A stretch of DNA of 28,944 nt from JAAZZIT01 sp964480525. GTDB lineage: Bacteria; Bacillota; Clostridia; Oscillospirales; Ruminococcaceae. Location of the stretch: positions 1 through 28,944 of the forward strand of contig CAYZOV010000019.1 of assembly GCA_964480525.1 (NCBI GenBank), in the 5' to 3' direction. A program made the position numbers and the translations under genes. Below the pieces are notes generated by a model. That model made no database searches. It saw only the letters and a program-made list of their open reading frames with translations, and was not told the origin of the DNA. Each line of letters opens with the position of its first letter. Position 1 is the first letter of the stretch. Of this stretch, positions 14,759-21,298 are shown piece by piece.

Positions 14759-14981
14759 CCACCGTCGCAGATTGCGACAGTGGTTTATGAAAAATCAGAT
14801 GTAAGGGAACGGCGTTTTACAGCGTCCCTTGAACCAAAAAGTATATCTGAACCAATCTTCCGATGAGGGGATAAAACATCCCTCCATCTCTGAAAGAAAA
14901 ATGGTTGAAAGTCGTCATCAATTCGATGACCCCCTGAAATCCAACTTTAGAAATAACAACGAGGTGGTAATTCACCACCTC
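14759..14981. other. Cluster of four perfect or near-perfect hairpins, no gene
   Basis: Hairpins are visible at 14759-14783 (CCAC-c-GTCGCA with TGCGAC-a-GTGG), 14803-14830 (AAGGGA/TCCCTT plus CG pairs), 14914-14930 (GTCATC with GATGAC) and 14961-14981 (GAGGTGGT with ACCACCTC). The last two share the loop AATTC. None has a good T-run. The cluster lies in an otherwise gene-free stretch between the Rep-like gene and the mobilization genes, and could hold a replication origin or transfer-related structure. Confidence 0.5.
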
Positions 14982-15036
14982 ACAAGGATGTAACCGTTCG
15001 TTACTCCCTTACAATAAAAATGAAAGGAATTTTATT

Positions 15037-15228
15037 ATGCCGAGAATGAGCAAGAAAAGAAAACTGGAATGGTCGCTGTTCCTGAACGAGCGTGGTCGGA
15101 TAACCTGCAACGAATTATGTCGGCGGTGCTTTTGCGATTGCAAACAGAGCTACCGTGCAATTCTGATTGAATGTCCGAGGTATTTATCGAAGCGTTCTTC
15201 TGCGGTGGTACGACTGAAAGCACGATGA
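15037..15228 (+). CDS. Small conserved mobile-element protein, function unknown
   Basis: This is a 63-residue basic protein starting MPRMSKKRKLEWSLFLNERG, with four cysteines (CNELCRRCFCDCKQSYR) that could bind a metal. I recall similar short proteins with the MPRMSKKRK start upstream of MobA/MobL relaxases in Clostridia, but their role is not known. GAAAGGA stands before the ATG. The gene precedes the excisionase-like gene by 115 bases, a gap that contains only a small CATAACGC/GCGTATG hairpin. Confidence 0.65.
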   Translation: MPRMSKKRKLEWSLFLNERGRITCNELCRRCFCDCKQSYRAILIECPRYLSKRSSAVVRLKAR

Positions 15229-15343
15229 AGATTTTTCGCCGTGCCGTAAAAATTATAATAAACACTCCTCCGAATTTTACATAACGCAAAAGCGTATGTC
15301 GGCAGAAATCTGCTGAAATTTATTTTTATGGAGGAAAATCATT

Positions 15344-15541
15344 ATGAAAAGAAAAATTCTCACAATCAAGGAAGCCGCACAGCTTATCGACGGACTCACC
15401 GAATATCGTATCCGTCAGATGTGTATTTCGGGACAGCTCCCGTGCTTTATGGCAGGGAAGAAATATCTTATTGCAGAGGAAAATCTGTACAGAGCTGTGT
15501 TCGGAGAAAATTATGACCGAAAGGACCGTGATGTAGCGTGA
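15344..15541 (+). CDS. Excisionase-family (MerR-like) DNA-binding protein
   Basis: This 65-residue protein has the layout of excisionase/helix-turn-helix proteins: ILTIKEAAQLIDGL as the first helix-turn-helix, then YRIRQMCISGQLPCFMAGKKYLIAEENL as recognition helix and wing. Such proteins bend DNA at attachment sites and bias recombinases towards excision, or act as regulators. GGAGG lies ahead of the ATG. The next gene starts four bases before its end (GTGA overlap), so translation is coupled. Whether it acts with the serine recombinase of this element is inference. Confidence 0.75.
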   Translation: MKRKILTIKEAAQLIDGLTEYRIRQMCISGQLPCFMAGKKYLIAEENLYRAVFGENYDRKDRDVA

Positions 15542-15879
15542 GTAATTATAACGAAAAGGAACTTATCCGTACCGAAACCGAAATCGAAAAAGTTCTTGCC
15601 GAGCGTGACAAGCTTCAAGCCGAACTTGACCGCCTGACAAAAAAGGAAACTCAGGAAGAACACAAACTTACAACTATGCAAAATCGTTACACGGAGCAGA
15701 AACGCAAGAGCCGTAATCACAGACTTATCGAGCGTGGTGCAATTCTGGAGAGCCTTATTCCCAACGCCGAAAGCTACACCAACGAGCAGATAAAGCACAT
15801 CATCAAGATTGCTTTCGGCAACTTGCCCGGCGGATTACAGGGCATACACTTTCCCGAAAATCTGCGTGATAATTCTTGA
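15538..15879 (+). CDS. DUF3847-like coiled-coil protein
   Basis: This 113-residue protein has a long charged coiled coil (about residues 5-50, EIEKVLAERDKLQAELDRL) followed by KRKSRNHRLIERGAILESL, the hallmark of the DUF3847 family found beside MobA/MobL relaxases. The function is unknown; the coiled coil suggests oligomerization or helping relaxosome assembly. The GTG start overlaps the previous gene and an AAGGA lies about 13 bases ahead. The relaxase follows after a gap with a strong hairpin. Confidence 0.75.
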   Translation: MSNYNEKELIRTETEIEKVLAERDKLQAELDRLTKKETQEEHKLTTMQNRYTEQKRKSRNHRLIERGAILESLIPNAESYTNEQIKHIIKIAFGNLPGGLQGIHFPENLRDNS

Positions 15880-15927
15880 AAAAGCTGTTTTGCAATTTCA
15901 GCAATACTGCTTCCATTGGTACAATGG

Positions 15928-15959
15928 CGCACTTATATACCACAAATGTGGTATGTGCG
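15928..15959. other. Inverted repeat upstream of the relaxase, candidate oriT or operator
   Basis: ATACCAC (15937-15943) and GTGGTAT (15948-15954) pair around AAAT, and the flanking CGCAC (15928-15932) and GTGCG (15955-15959) extend the stem across a 4-base bulge. It lies about 50 bases before the relaxase start. In Tn4451 the transfer origin lies just upstream of the relaxase gene tnpZ, so this is a reasonable oriT candidate. It could also be an autoregulatory operator. Confidence 0.45.
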
Positions 15960-16005
15960 GTTTCTGCGGAAACGGGAAAATCGGCAATACTGCCGAAAGG
16001 AGGTT

Positions 16006-17487
16006 TTGACTATCGCAATCTATCATTGCTCCATCAAAATTATCAGTCGTGGCAAGGGCAAGTCTGCCGTTGCCGCCGCTGCTTATCGTTCGGGTGAGAA
16101 GCTTACGAACGATTATGACGGAACTACCCACGACTTTACACGAAAAGGCGGCGTAGTTCACACAGAAATATTGCTCCCTGACAACGCTCCGAGAAAATAT
16201 GCAGACCGTTCTACGCTATGGAACGCTGTTGAGCAAGTGGAGAAATCCAAAAACGCACAGCTTTCACGGGAGATTGAAATTGCTCTACCGAATGAACTTT
16301 CTGAAGCGGAGTGTGTTGCTCTTGCGAAAGAATTTGCACAGCGGACTTTTGTTGATAAAGGTATGTGCGCTGATGTCTGTATTCATAATCCCAATCGTGA
16401 GCAGAAAAATATCCACGCTCATATTATGCTGACAATGCGCCCGTTCAACGAGGACGGAACGTGGGGAGATAAACAGCGTAAGGAGTATATTCTCGACAGC
16501 AATGGCAACAAAATTTATGATAAACGGAAGCGGACTTACAAGTGCCGTACTGTTCAGACAACTGACTGGAATAGTCGTGAAAAAGCTGAGGAGTGGAGAG
16601 CCGAGTGGGCGGAATTTCTGAATAACGCTTTGGAGCAACGTAATATTTCAGAAAAAGTAGATTATCGCTCATTTGAAAGGCAGGGTAAACTTGAAAAACC
16701 AACAGTCCATATGGGAGTCGCTGCAACGCAGATGGAGCGTAAGGGCATACGCACCGTCAAGGGTGATACCAACCGAGAAATCAAGTCCATAAATGCAAAA
16801 ATTTCTGCTCTGTTGAAACGTATTGAAACGCTTGATGATGAACTTGCCAAGATGAAAGAAATTCCGAAAGAGGACAGCCTCGTTGAAATGCTTATGCGTT
16901 TTTATGATAACGGAATTAAGTTCAGCGAAGTACGTGGAGTTAATGTTTCCAATCTGAAAAAGATTGCAAAATTCAAGGATTTGACAAACCTTATTGCTTT
17001 CGTGCAGGGGCATAAAATCGGAACGCTCTCCGAGCTTGCGGAGAAGAATTCTGAAACAAAGGAAGCGTTAAAAAATCACAAAGCCAAGCTTATCGGCACA
17101 CAGAAACGCATCAAGGAATTGAACGAACTCCTTGACAATCATCCTCGCTACAAAGAGAACAAGGCTGTTTATCTTGAATGGCAGTCTATTACAAATCCGA
17201 AGAAAAAAGAAAAGTTTTATGATAAGCACTACGGAGAAATTGCATTATTCAAGACGGCGAAAACTTTTTATGACAACAAGCTACAAGGTGTAAAGCTTAC
17301 CCCGAAGGCTTGGCAGAGAGAACTGGACGAGCTGACGAAATCTGCTCAGATTGACCGTGCGAATGTTGAGAAGCTGGGCGATGATGTAGCTGTTATGGAA
17401 ACGCTCATTTACAATGTTCAGCGGCTTACGAATTATGAGGAAAAGGATAAGGAAATTCAGCACAGGCGGTCTGCTGAATTGGAATAA
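16006..17487 (+). CDS. MobA/MobL family (MobQ-type) relaxase
   Basis: The relaxase nicks the transfer origin and pilots the strand during mobilization. Length is about 493 residues. Visible family motifs: AIYHCSIKIISRGKGKSAVAAAAYR at the N-terminus (cut here: YHCSIKIISR, then SAVAAAAYRSGEKL with the likely catalytic Tyr), REIEIALPNEL near 90, and the metal-binding HAHIMLTMRPF near 135. The C-terminal half is charged, lysine-rich coiled coil. The start is odd: AAAGGAGG (15996-16003) is ideally spaced, at eight bases, for the ATC at 16012, where relatives begin M-A-I-Y-H. The only standard in-frame codon nearby is TTG 16006, just two bases from the ribosome site. I annotate from TTG, with doubt. 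An upstream ATG (15916) adds unrelated residues. Confidence 0.88.
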   Translation: MTIAIYHCSIKIISRGKGKSAVAAAAYRSGEKLTNDYDGTTHDFTRKGGVVHTEILLPDNAPRKYADRSTLWNAVEQVEKSKNAQLSREIEIALPNELSEAECVALAKEFAQRTFVDKGMCADVCIHNPNREQKNIHAHIMLTMRPFNEDGTWGDKQRKEYILDSNGNKIYDKRKRTYKCRTVQTTDWNSREKAEEWRAEWAEFLNNALEQRNISEKVDYRSFERQGKLEKPTVHMGVAATQMERKGIRTVKGDTNREIKSINAKISALLKRIETLDDELAKMKEIPKEDSLVEMLMRFYDNGIKFSEVRGVNVSNLKKIAKFKDLTNLIAFVQGHKIGTLSELAEKNSETKEALKNHKAKLIGTQKRIKELNELLDNHPRYKENKAVYLEWQSITNPKKKEKFYDKHYGEIALFKTAKTFYDNKLQGVKLTPKAWQRELDELTKSAQIDRANVEKLGDDVAVMETLIYNVQRLTNYEEKDKEIQHRRSAELE

Positions 17488-17551
17488 AGCAAAGAAAGGA
17501 CGGGATAGAATTATGATTTTCATATTTTTAAGAGGAAGGAGGCTTGCCTAT

Positions 17552-17710
17552 ATGCAGAATAATATCACATCTGCAACCGAATACAAAATCGGTAATACGA
17601 CATATATCGTGAACGTGAAGTTCGCACCTGATTGTAAAGAAAATATTTCCGACGTAGTGCGTCGATTGATAGAGCGTGATATTGAGAAAAAATCAAAACA
17701 AGCGGCATAA
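17552..17710 (+). CDS. tnpW: TnpW-like small transposon protein
   Basis: This 52-residue protein contains YKIGNTTYIVNVKFAPDC and then DVVRRLIERDIEKK, the pattern of the TnpW family named from Tn4451. AAGGAGG (17536-17542) precedes ATG 17552 by nine bases; an upstream frame overlapping the relaxase gene is not supported by a ribosome site. TnpW is not needed for transposition in Tn4451 as far as I know, and its function is unknown. Its presence between relaxase and recombinase links this element to the Tn4451 group. Confidence 0.75.
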   Translation: MQNNITSATEYKIGNTTYIVNVKFAPDCKENISDVVRRLIERDIEKKSKQAA

Positions 17711-17757
17711 CCGTTTCACGACTTTATGAAAAAACAATATTTCATCACTTTAAAGTA

Positions 17758-17786
17758 TTGATATTTTATGACAGTTATGGTATAAT
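17758..17786 (+). promoter_or_regulatory. Promoter of the serine recombinase gene
   Basis: TTGATA (17758-17763), a 17-bp spacer and a consensus TATAAT (17781-17786) lie about 42 bases before the recombinase start. The recombinase thus has its own strong promoter, separate from the relaxase genes. Confidence 0.85.
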
Positions 17787-17827
17787 GTAATCACATTAGC
17801 CGCCGTAATTGTCGGAAAGGAATGGTT

Positions 17828-19465
17828 ATGTTTACAGACAAGATTACGGCTCTTTACTGTCGTCTAAGTAACGACGATGATTTACAAGGTGAGAGTAATT
17901 CAATCACCAATCAGAAAGCAATTTTAAAGAAATATGCTGATGAAAACGGACTCGGAAACACACAGTTTTATGTTGACGACGGTTTCAGCGGAACGAACTT
18001 TAATCGACCTGATTTTATGAGAATGATGGAAGATGTGAAGTCGGGCAAAATCGGTACAATTATAACTAAGGATTTATCCCGTTTCGGCAGAGATTATCTT
18101 ATGACGGGGCAGTATATTGAAATGGTACTGCCTGACTATGATGTTCGTTATATCGCAATCAACGATAACGTTGACACGCTCCGCAGCGAAAATGAAATGA
18201 TGGTTTTCAAGAATGTTTTCAATGACTGGTACGCCCGTGACTGCTCGAAGAAGATTAAAGCCGTTTTCAAGGCGAAAGGACAGTCGGGTAAGCCACTTAC
18301 AACAATTCCGCCATACGGCTACAAAAAGTCTGAGAAAGATAAGAATGTATGGGAGATTGACGAGGAAGCCGCAGAGGTAGTCCGCAGAATATTCCAGCTT
18401 TGCATTGACGGGTATGGTCCTCAGCAAATTGCAAAGAAGCTGACAGCTGATAAAATTCTTATCCCGACAGCTTACAGCAATATGAAAGGCTATGCAAACG
18501 TGAAAGTTCCAAAGGATACAACCTTCTGGTGCGACTCAACGGTTGTACGCATTCTTGAAAGAATGGAGTATGTAGGTCATACTGTGAATTTCAAGACAAG
18601 AAAGAAGTCCTACAAGAACAAAAAACAGGTGAAAAATCCGAAGTCCGAATGGCAGATTTTTGAGAACACTCACCCTGCAATTATTTCACAGCACGATTTT
18701 GATTTAGTGCAGGAACTTCGCAAGAACAAGCGTAGAATTCAGAAGTGCGAGGAAGTCAATCCATTTTCAGGTATTGTCTACTGTGCAGATTGCGGAAAGA
18801 AAATGTATCTTTGCAGGTCAACCTCACTCACAGCAGAACAGGAACATCTTAAATGCTCTACTTATGCAAAACGTAAGGACGAATGTTCAGCGCATTTTAT
18901 CCGCACGGTGGTTTTGGAAGAACTTGTGCTGAAGGAGCTACGAAAGATAACGACCTATGTCAGAGAACACGAAGAAGAATTCGTTGAACTTGCAATGCAG
19001 AACTCAAAGCTGAAGCAGTCCGCAGAGCTGAAAGCGGCAAAGAAAAGACTCGCACAGTCAGAAAAGCGAGTTTCAGAACTGGACAAGCTGTTTACAAGGC
19101 TTTATGAGGATAACGTATCGGGCAAAATTTCTGATGAGCGTTTTGAAATGATGTCGAAAAATTATGAAGCTGAACAAAAGGAGCTTCGACCGATTGTTTC
19201 CGAACTGACAGCATTTGTACAAGCCAGCGAACAGAAAAACGCTGATACGGCTCAGTTTATCGGAATTGTACGCAAGTATTCAGAAATCCCGAAGCTCACT
19301 CCCGAAATTATGCACGAATTCATTGAAAAGATTGTCGTATATGCACCTGACAAATCAAGCGGACACAGAACAAAGCAGATTGATATTTGTTTTCGCTTCA
19401 ATGTTCTGACAGCAACGGTTACTGCTGACAGCGTGGTTTACGACAAAAAGAGAAAGGCTGCGTAG
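17828..19465 (+). CDS. Large serine recombinase (TnpX/TndX type), integrase of the element
   Basis: This 545-residue site-specific recombinase should catalyse excision and insertion. The N-terminal resolvase domain has the catalytic Ser in ALYCRLSNDD (S14) and DDGFSGTNFNRPDF, then DLSRFGRDYL. The recombinase domain starts near residue 165 (PPYGYKK), and the zinc-ribbon YCADCGKKMYLC with later CSTY and CSAHF cysteines spans about 315-360. A coiled coil follows, as in other large serine recombinases. I choose ATG 17828 because GGAAAGG lies seven bases before it; ATG 17822 is too close. The gene ends inside the terminator, 48 bases from the right attachment core. All key residues look intact. 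Confidence 0.93.
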   Translation: MFTDKITALYCRLSNDDDLQGESNSITNQKAILKKYADENGLGNTQFYVDDGFSGTNFNRPDFMRMMEDVKSGKIGTIITKDLSRFGRDYLMTGQYIEMVLPDYDVRYIAINDNVDTLRSENEMMVFKNVFNDWYARDCSKKIKAVFKAKGQSGKPLTTIPPYGYKKSEKDKNVWEIDEEAAEVVRRIFQLCIDGYGPQQIAKKLTADKILIPTAYSNMKGYANVKVPKDTTFWCDSTVVRILERMEYVGHTVNFKTRKKSYKNKKQVKNPKSEWQIFENTHPAIISQHDFDLVQELRKNKRRIQKCEEVNPFSGIVYCADCGKKMYLCRSTSLTAEQEHLKCSTYAKRKDECSAHFIRTVVLEELVLKELRKITTYVREHEEEFVELAMQNSKLKQSAELKAAKKRLAQSEKRVSELDKLFTRLYEDNVSGKISDERFEMMSKNYEAEQKELRPIVSELTAFVQASEQKNADTAQFIGIVRKYSEIPKLTPEIMHEFIEKIVVYAPDKSSGHRTKQIDICFRFNVLTATVTADSVVYDKKRKAA

Positions 19466-19485
19466 CTCGTCGCTACGCAACCTTT
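19453..19485. terminator. Bidirectional terminator of the recombinase gene
   Basis: AAAGG-c-TGCGTAGC and GCTACGCA-a-CCTTT form a 13-bp stem with one mismatch and the loop TCGTC. The recombinase stop codon lies inside the left arm. On the minus strand CTCTTTTT follows, so the hairpin can also stop transcripts coming from the slipin operon. Confidence 0.85.
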
Positions 19486-19497
19486 CGTACATACGAT

Positions 19498-19534
19498 AAA
19501 ACTTCTTTATCGACCGCCCCGATAACGGAGCGGT
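19498..19534. other. attR: Right attachment site (attR) inside the slipin terminator
   Basis: AAAACTTCT (19498-19506) and CTTTATCG (19505-19512) are element-side arms, followed by the shared core ACCGCCCCGATAA (19513-19525). The core continues into the chromosome as CGGAGCGGT, completing a stem with ACCGCCCCG. On the minus strand this stem follows the slipin gene, but the T-run that should follow it is now at the other end of the element (the A-run before 7312). Confidence 0.78.
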
Positions 19535-19549
19535 AATGTTTTTATCATT

Positions 19550-20518
19550 TTATTTGTCTGTTGCGATTTCTTTAAGGCTTGCGGTAAGTCCTGCGAGATT
19601 CTGAATTTCGCTTGGAATAATAATTTTCGTAGCTTTTCCGTCGGCAACGTCTTTGAGAGCGTCAAGGCTCTTGAGTGCGATAACGTTCTGGTTCGGGTTA
19701 GCTTCGTTGAGTTTAACAATACTCTCTGCAAGGGCAGTTTGTACAAGTGAAATAGCCTCTGCTTCACCCGTAGCCTCACGGATTTTTTGTTCTCTGACAG
19801 CGTCAGCTCTCAAAATCATAGCCTCACGTTCTGCTTCGGCACGCAAAATTTCCGATTGTTTGTCAGCCTCGGCTTTGAGGATTTTAGAAGCCTTTTCACC
19901 CTCTGCAACAAGCACCTGTGATTTCTTTTCCGCTTCTGCCTGAATAACTTTTTCACGTCTTTCACGGTCAGCTTTCATCTGCTTTTCCATTGAATCCTGA
20001 ATTTCAGGCGGTGGCAAAATGTTTTTAAGTTCAACTCTCTGAACCTTGATACCCCAACGGTCTGTTGCTTCGTCAAGAATAGCTGTGATTTTTGTGTTGA
20101 TATAATCTCTTGAAGTAAGCGTTGCTTCAAGTTCAAGGTCGCCGATAATGTTACGCAAAGTTGTTGCCGTTAAATTTTCAATAGCCGAAAGTGGTCTTTC
20201 TACGCCGTATGCAAACTGTTTTGCGTCTGTAATCTGGAAAAATACAACCGTGTCGATTTGCATTGTAACGTTATCTTTTGTAATAACCGGTTGCGGTTTG
20301 AAGTCTACAACCTGTTCTTTGATTGAAACTTTTTTAGCAATGGAATCAATAATAGGTAGTTTGAAGTGAAGTCCCGTACCCCATGCTGCGTGAAATGCTC
20401 CCAAACGTTCAACAACGTAAACGCTTGCTTGCGGAACAACCTTGAAACAGCTTATGATTACCAAAACAAGAAAAATCAAAATGACCAATAAAATGTAAAT
20501 TCCGATATTGTCGCCCAT
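19550..20518 (-). CDS. Slipin/stomatin-like SPFH-domain membrane protein (QmcA family)
   Basis: This 322-residue protein has one N-terminal membrane helix (about 7-27) followed by an SPFH (band 7) domain: VPQASVYVVERLGAFHAAWGTGLHF, cut here as VVERLGAF and GTGLHF, with VDFKPQPVITKDNV near 75. Residues about 180-270 form an alanine- and glutamate-rich coiled coil (KADRERREK, repeated KAEADKQSEI-like units). Such proteins oligomerise in membrane microdomains and act as scaffolds with NfeD partners, here encoded just upstream in the same operon. GGAGG precedes the ATG by seven bases. Integration of the mobile element has split its terminator. The family is firm; the cellular role is inferred. 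Confidence 0.93.
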   Translation of the reverse strand: MGDNIGIYILLVILIFLVLVIISCFKVVPQASVYVVERLGAFHAAWGTGLHFKLPIIDSIAKKVSIKEQVVDFKPQPVITKDNVTMQIDTVVFFQITDAKQFAYGVERPLSAIENLTATTLRNIIGDLELEATLTSRDYINTKITAILDEATDRWGIKVQRVELKNILPPPEIQDSMEKQMKADRERREKVIQAEAEKKSQVLVAEGEKASKILKAEADKQSEILRAEAEREAMILRADAVREQKIREATGEAEAISLVQTALAESIVKLNEANPNQNVIALKSLDALKDVADGKATKIIIPSEIQNLAGLTASLKEIATDK

Positions 20519-20555
20519 AAAATTACCTCCAAAATGTTATTTAATAAAAATTTGC

Positions 20556-20987
20556 CTAATCTCTGTCGTTGTCAACAATAAGTTTTGCACCGTCGATTTT
20601 TTTTACAACAACAATTTCCCCTTCCGGTATAATATCATTGTCAACTGTTTTTGCAGCCCAATGTACTCCGTTGAGGTTGACACGTCCTTTGCCTGTTTTG
20701 TTGTTGATTTCTTCAATAACAGTCGCAGTTTTGCCAATGTCAAGTTCCGAATTTGTCGGCTTGATTTCTTTTTGAAGCTTCTTTGCAAGAGGTCTTGTTG
20801 CAATAATAAAAATAGTTGAAGCAACAATGAATACAACAAGCTGTTTCCAGAATTCGCATTCAATCAAGCTTGCGAAAAGTCCTGCCAATGCACCCAATGC
20901 AATCCATATCGAAACCAAATCAAATGTGGAAATTTCGATTACAACAAAGATTACAAAGAAAATTGCCCATATGATAGAGTAAAGCAT
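20556..20987 (-). CDS. NfeD-like membrane protein
   Basis: This 143-residue NfeD short form lacks the protease part. Two or three membrane helices (about residues 5-70) are followed by a small OB-fold-like beta domain (about 85-140) with IGKTATVIEEINNKTGKGRVNLNGVHWAA, read here as GKTATV and GRVNLNGVHWAA, which is diagnostic. NfeD proteins are encoded next to slipins or flotillins and bind them. The slipin gene follows 37 bases downstream, so the two are one operon. Its own promoter lies on the minus strand at 21049-21077, and AAAGGAG precedes the start. Confidence 0.9.
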   Translation of the reverse strand: MLYSIIWAIFFVIFVVIEISTFDLVSIWIALGALAGLFASLIECEFWKQLVVFIVASTIFIIATRPLAKKLQKEIKPTNSELDIGKTATVIEEINNKTGKGRVNLNGVHWAAKTVDNDIIPEGEIVVVKKIDGAKLIVDNDRD

Positions 20988-21048
20988 ACCTGTGTATCTC
21001 CTTTCGTGAGATTAACAAAGAAAAACGTCGTTTTGTCCCTGTGATATT

Positions 21049-21077
21049 ATATTAACACATTTTGAAAAAAATTTCAA
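21049..21077 (-). promoter_or_regulatory. Promoter of the nfeD-slipin operon
   Basis: On the minus strand, TTGAAA (21077-21072), a 17-bp spacer and TAATAT (21054-21049) lie about 60 bases before the NfeD start. Confidence 0.65.
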
Positions 21078-21233
21078 CTACTATTTTAGACGAATTTAAA
21101 CAATTTTTGCTCGAATTTGTCTGTTTTTTCAATTCTTGTTGCTGAATCTTATCGGGTATAGTCCTTTCGGGGTGCTGTTCTTTCGGGGATTTTTGCAAGA
21201 CTTTATCTTTTGCCCTAAGTTATATAAAACTAC

Positions 21234-21262
21234 TTGAAGTTTTTCGGAAAATATGTTACAAT
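21234..21262 (+). promoter_or_regulatory. Promoter of the recJ operon
   Basis: TTGAAG (21234-21239), a 17-bp spacer and TACAAT (21257-21262) lie about 37 bases before the recJ ATG. The region between the two divergent promoters (21078-21233) holds no gene. It contains two TTTCGGGG-type short repeats near 21165 and 21181. Confidence 0.75.
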
Positions 21263-21298
21263 AAAAGTTAAAGAATTTTCTGAAAGTGAAATGAAATT

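Larger units (their letters stand above)
7312..19525 (+). mobile_element. Tn4451-type integrative mobilizable element, about 12.2 kb
   Basis: The same 13 bases, ACCGCCCCGATAA, stand at 7312-7324 and 19513-19525. Between them, all protein genes are on the plus strand: a two-component system and ABC exporter as cargo, a repeat-rich control region, a MobA/MobL relaxase, a TnpW-like protein and a large serine recombinase beside the right end. Rejoining the element ends gives a site with three inverted-repeat arm pairs. Rejoining the chromosome gives an uninterrupted terminator for the slipin gene. No conjugation ATPase or type IV secretion genes are present, so transfer would need a helper element. 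Whether it is still mobile is not shown. Confidence 0.88.

Noticed and set aside
14510..14866. A 118-codon frame with 27-residue repeats across the tandem array
   Set aside because: Openness follows from the repeat period being a multiple of three. There is no ribosome site and the composition (Arg/Gln-rich) is not protein-like. Kept only as a caveat in the repeat entry.
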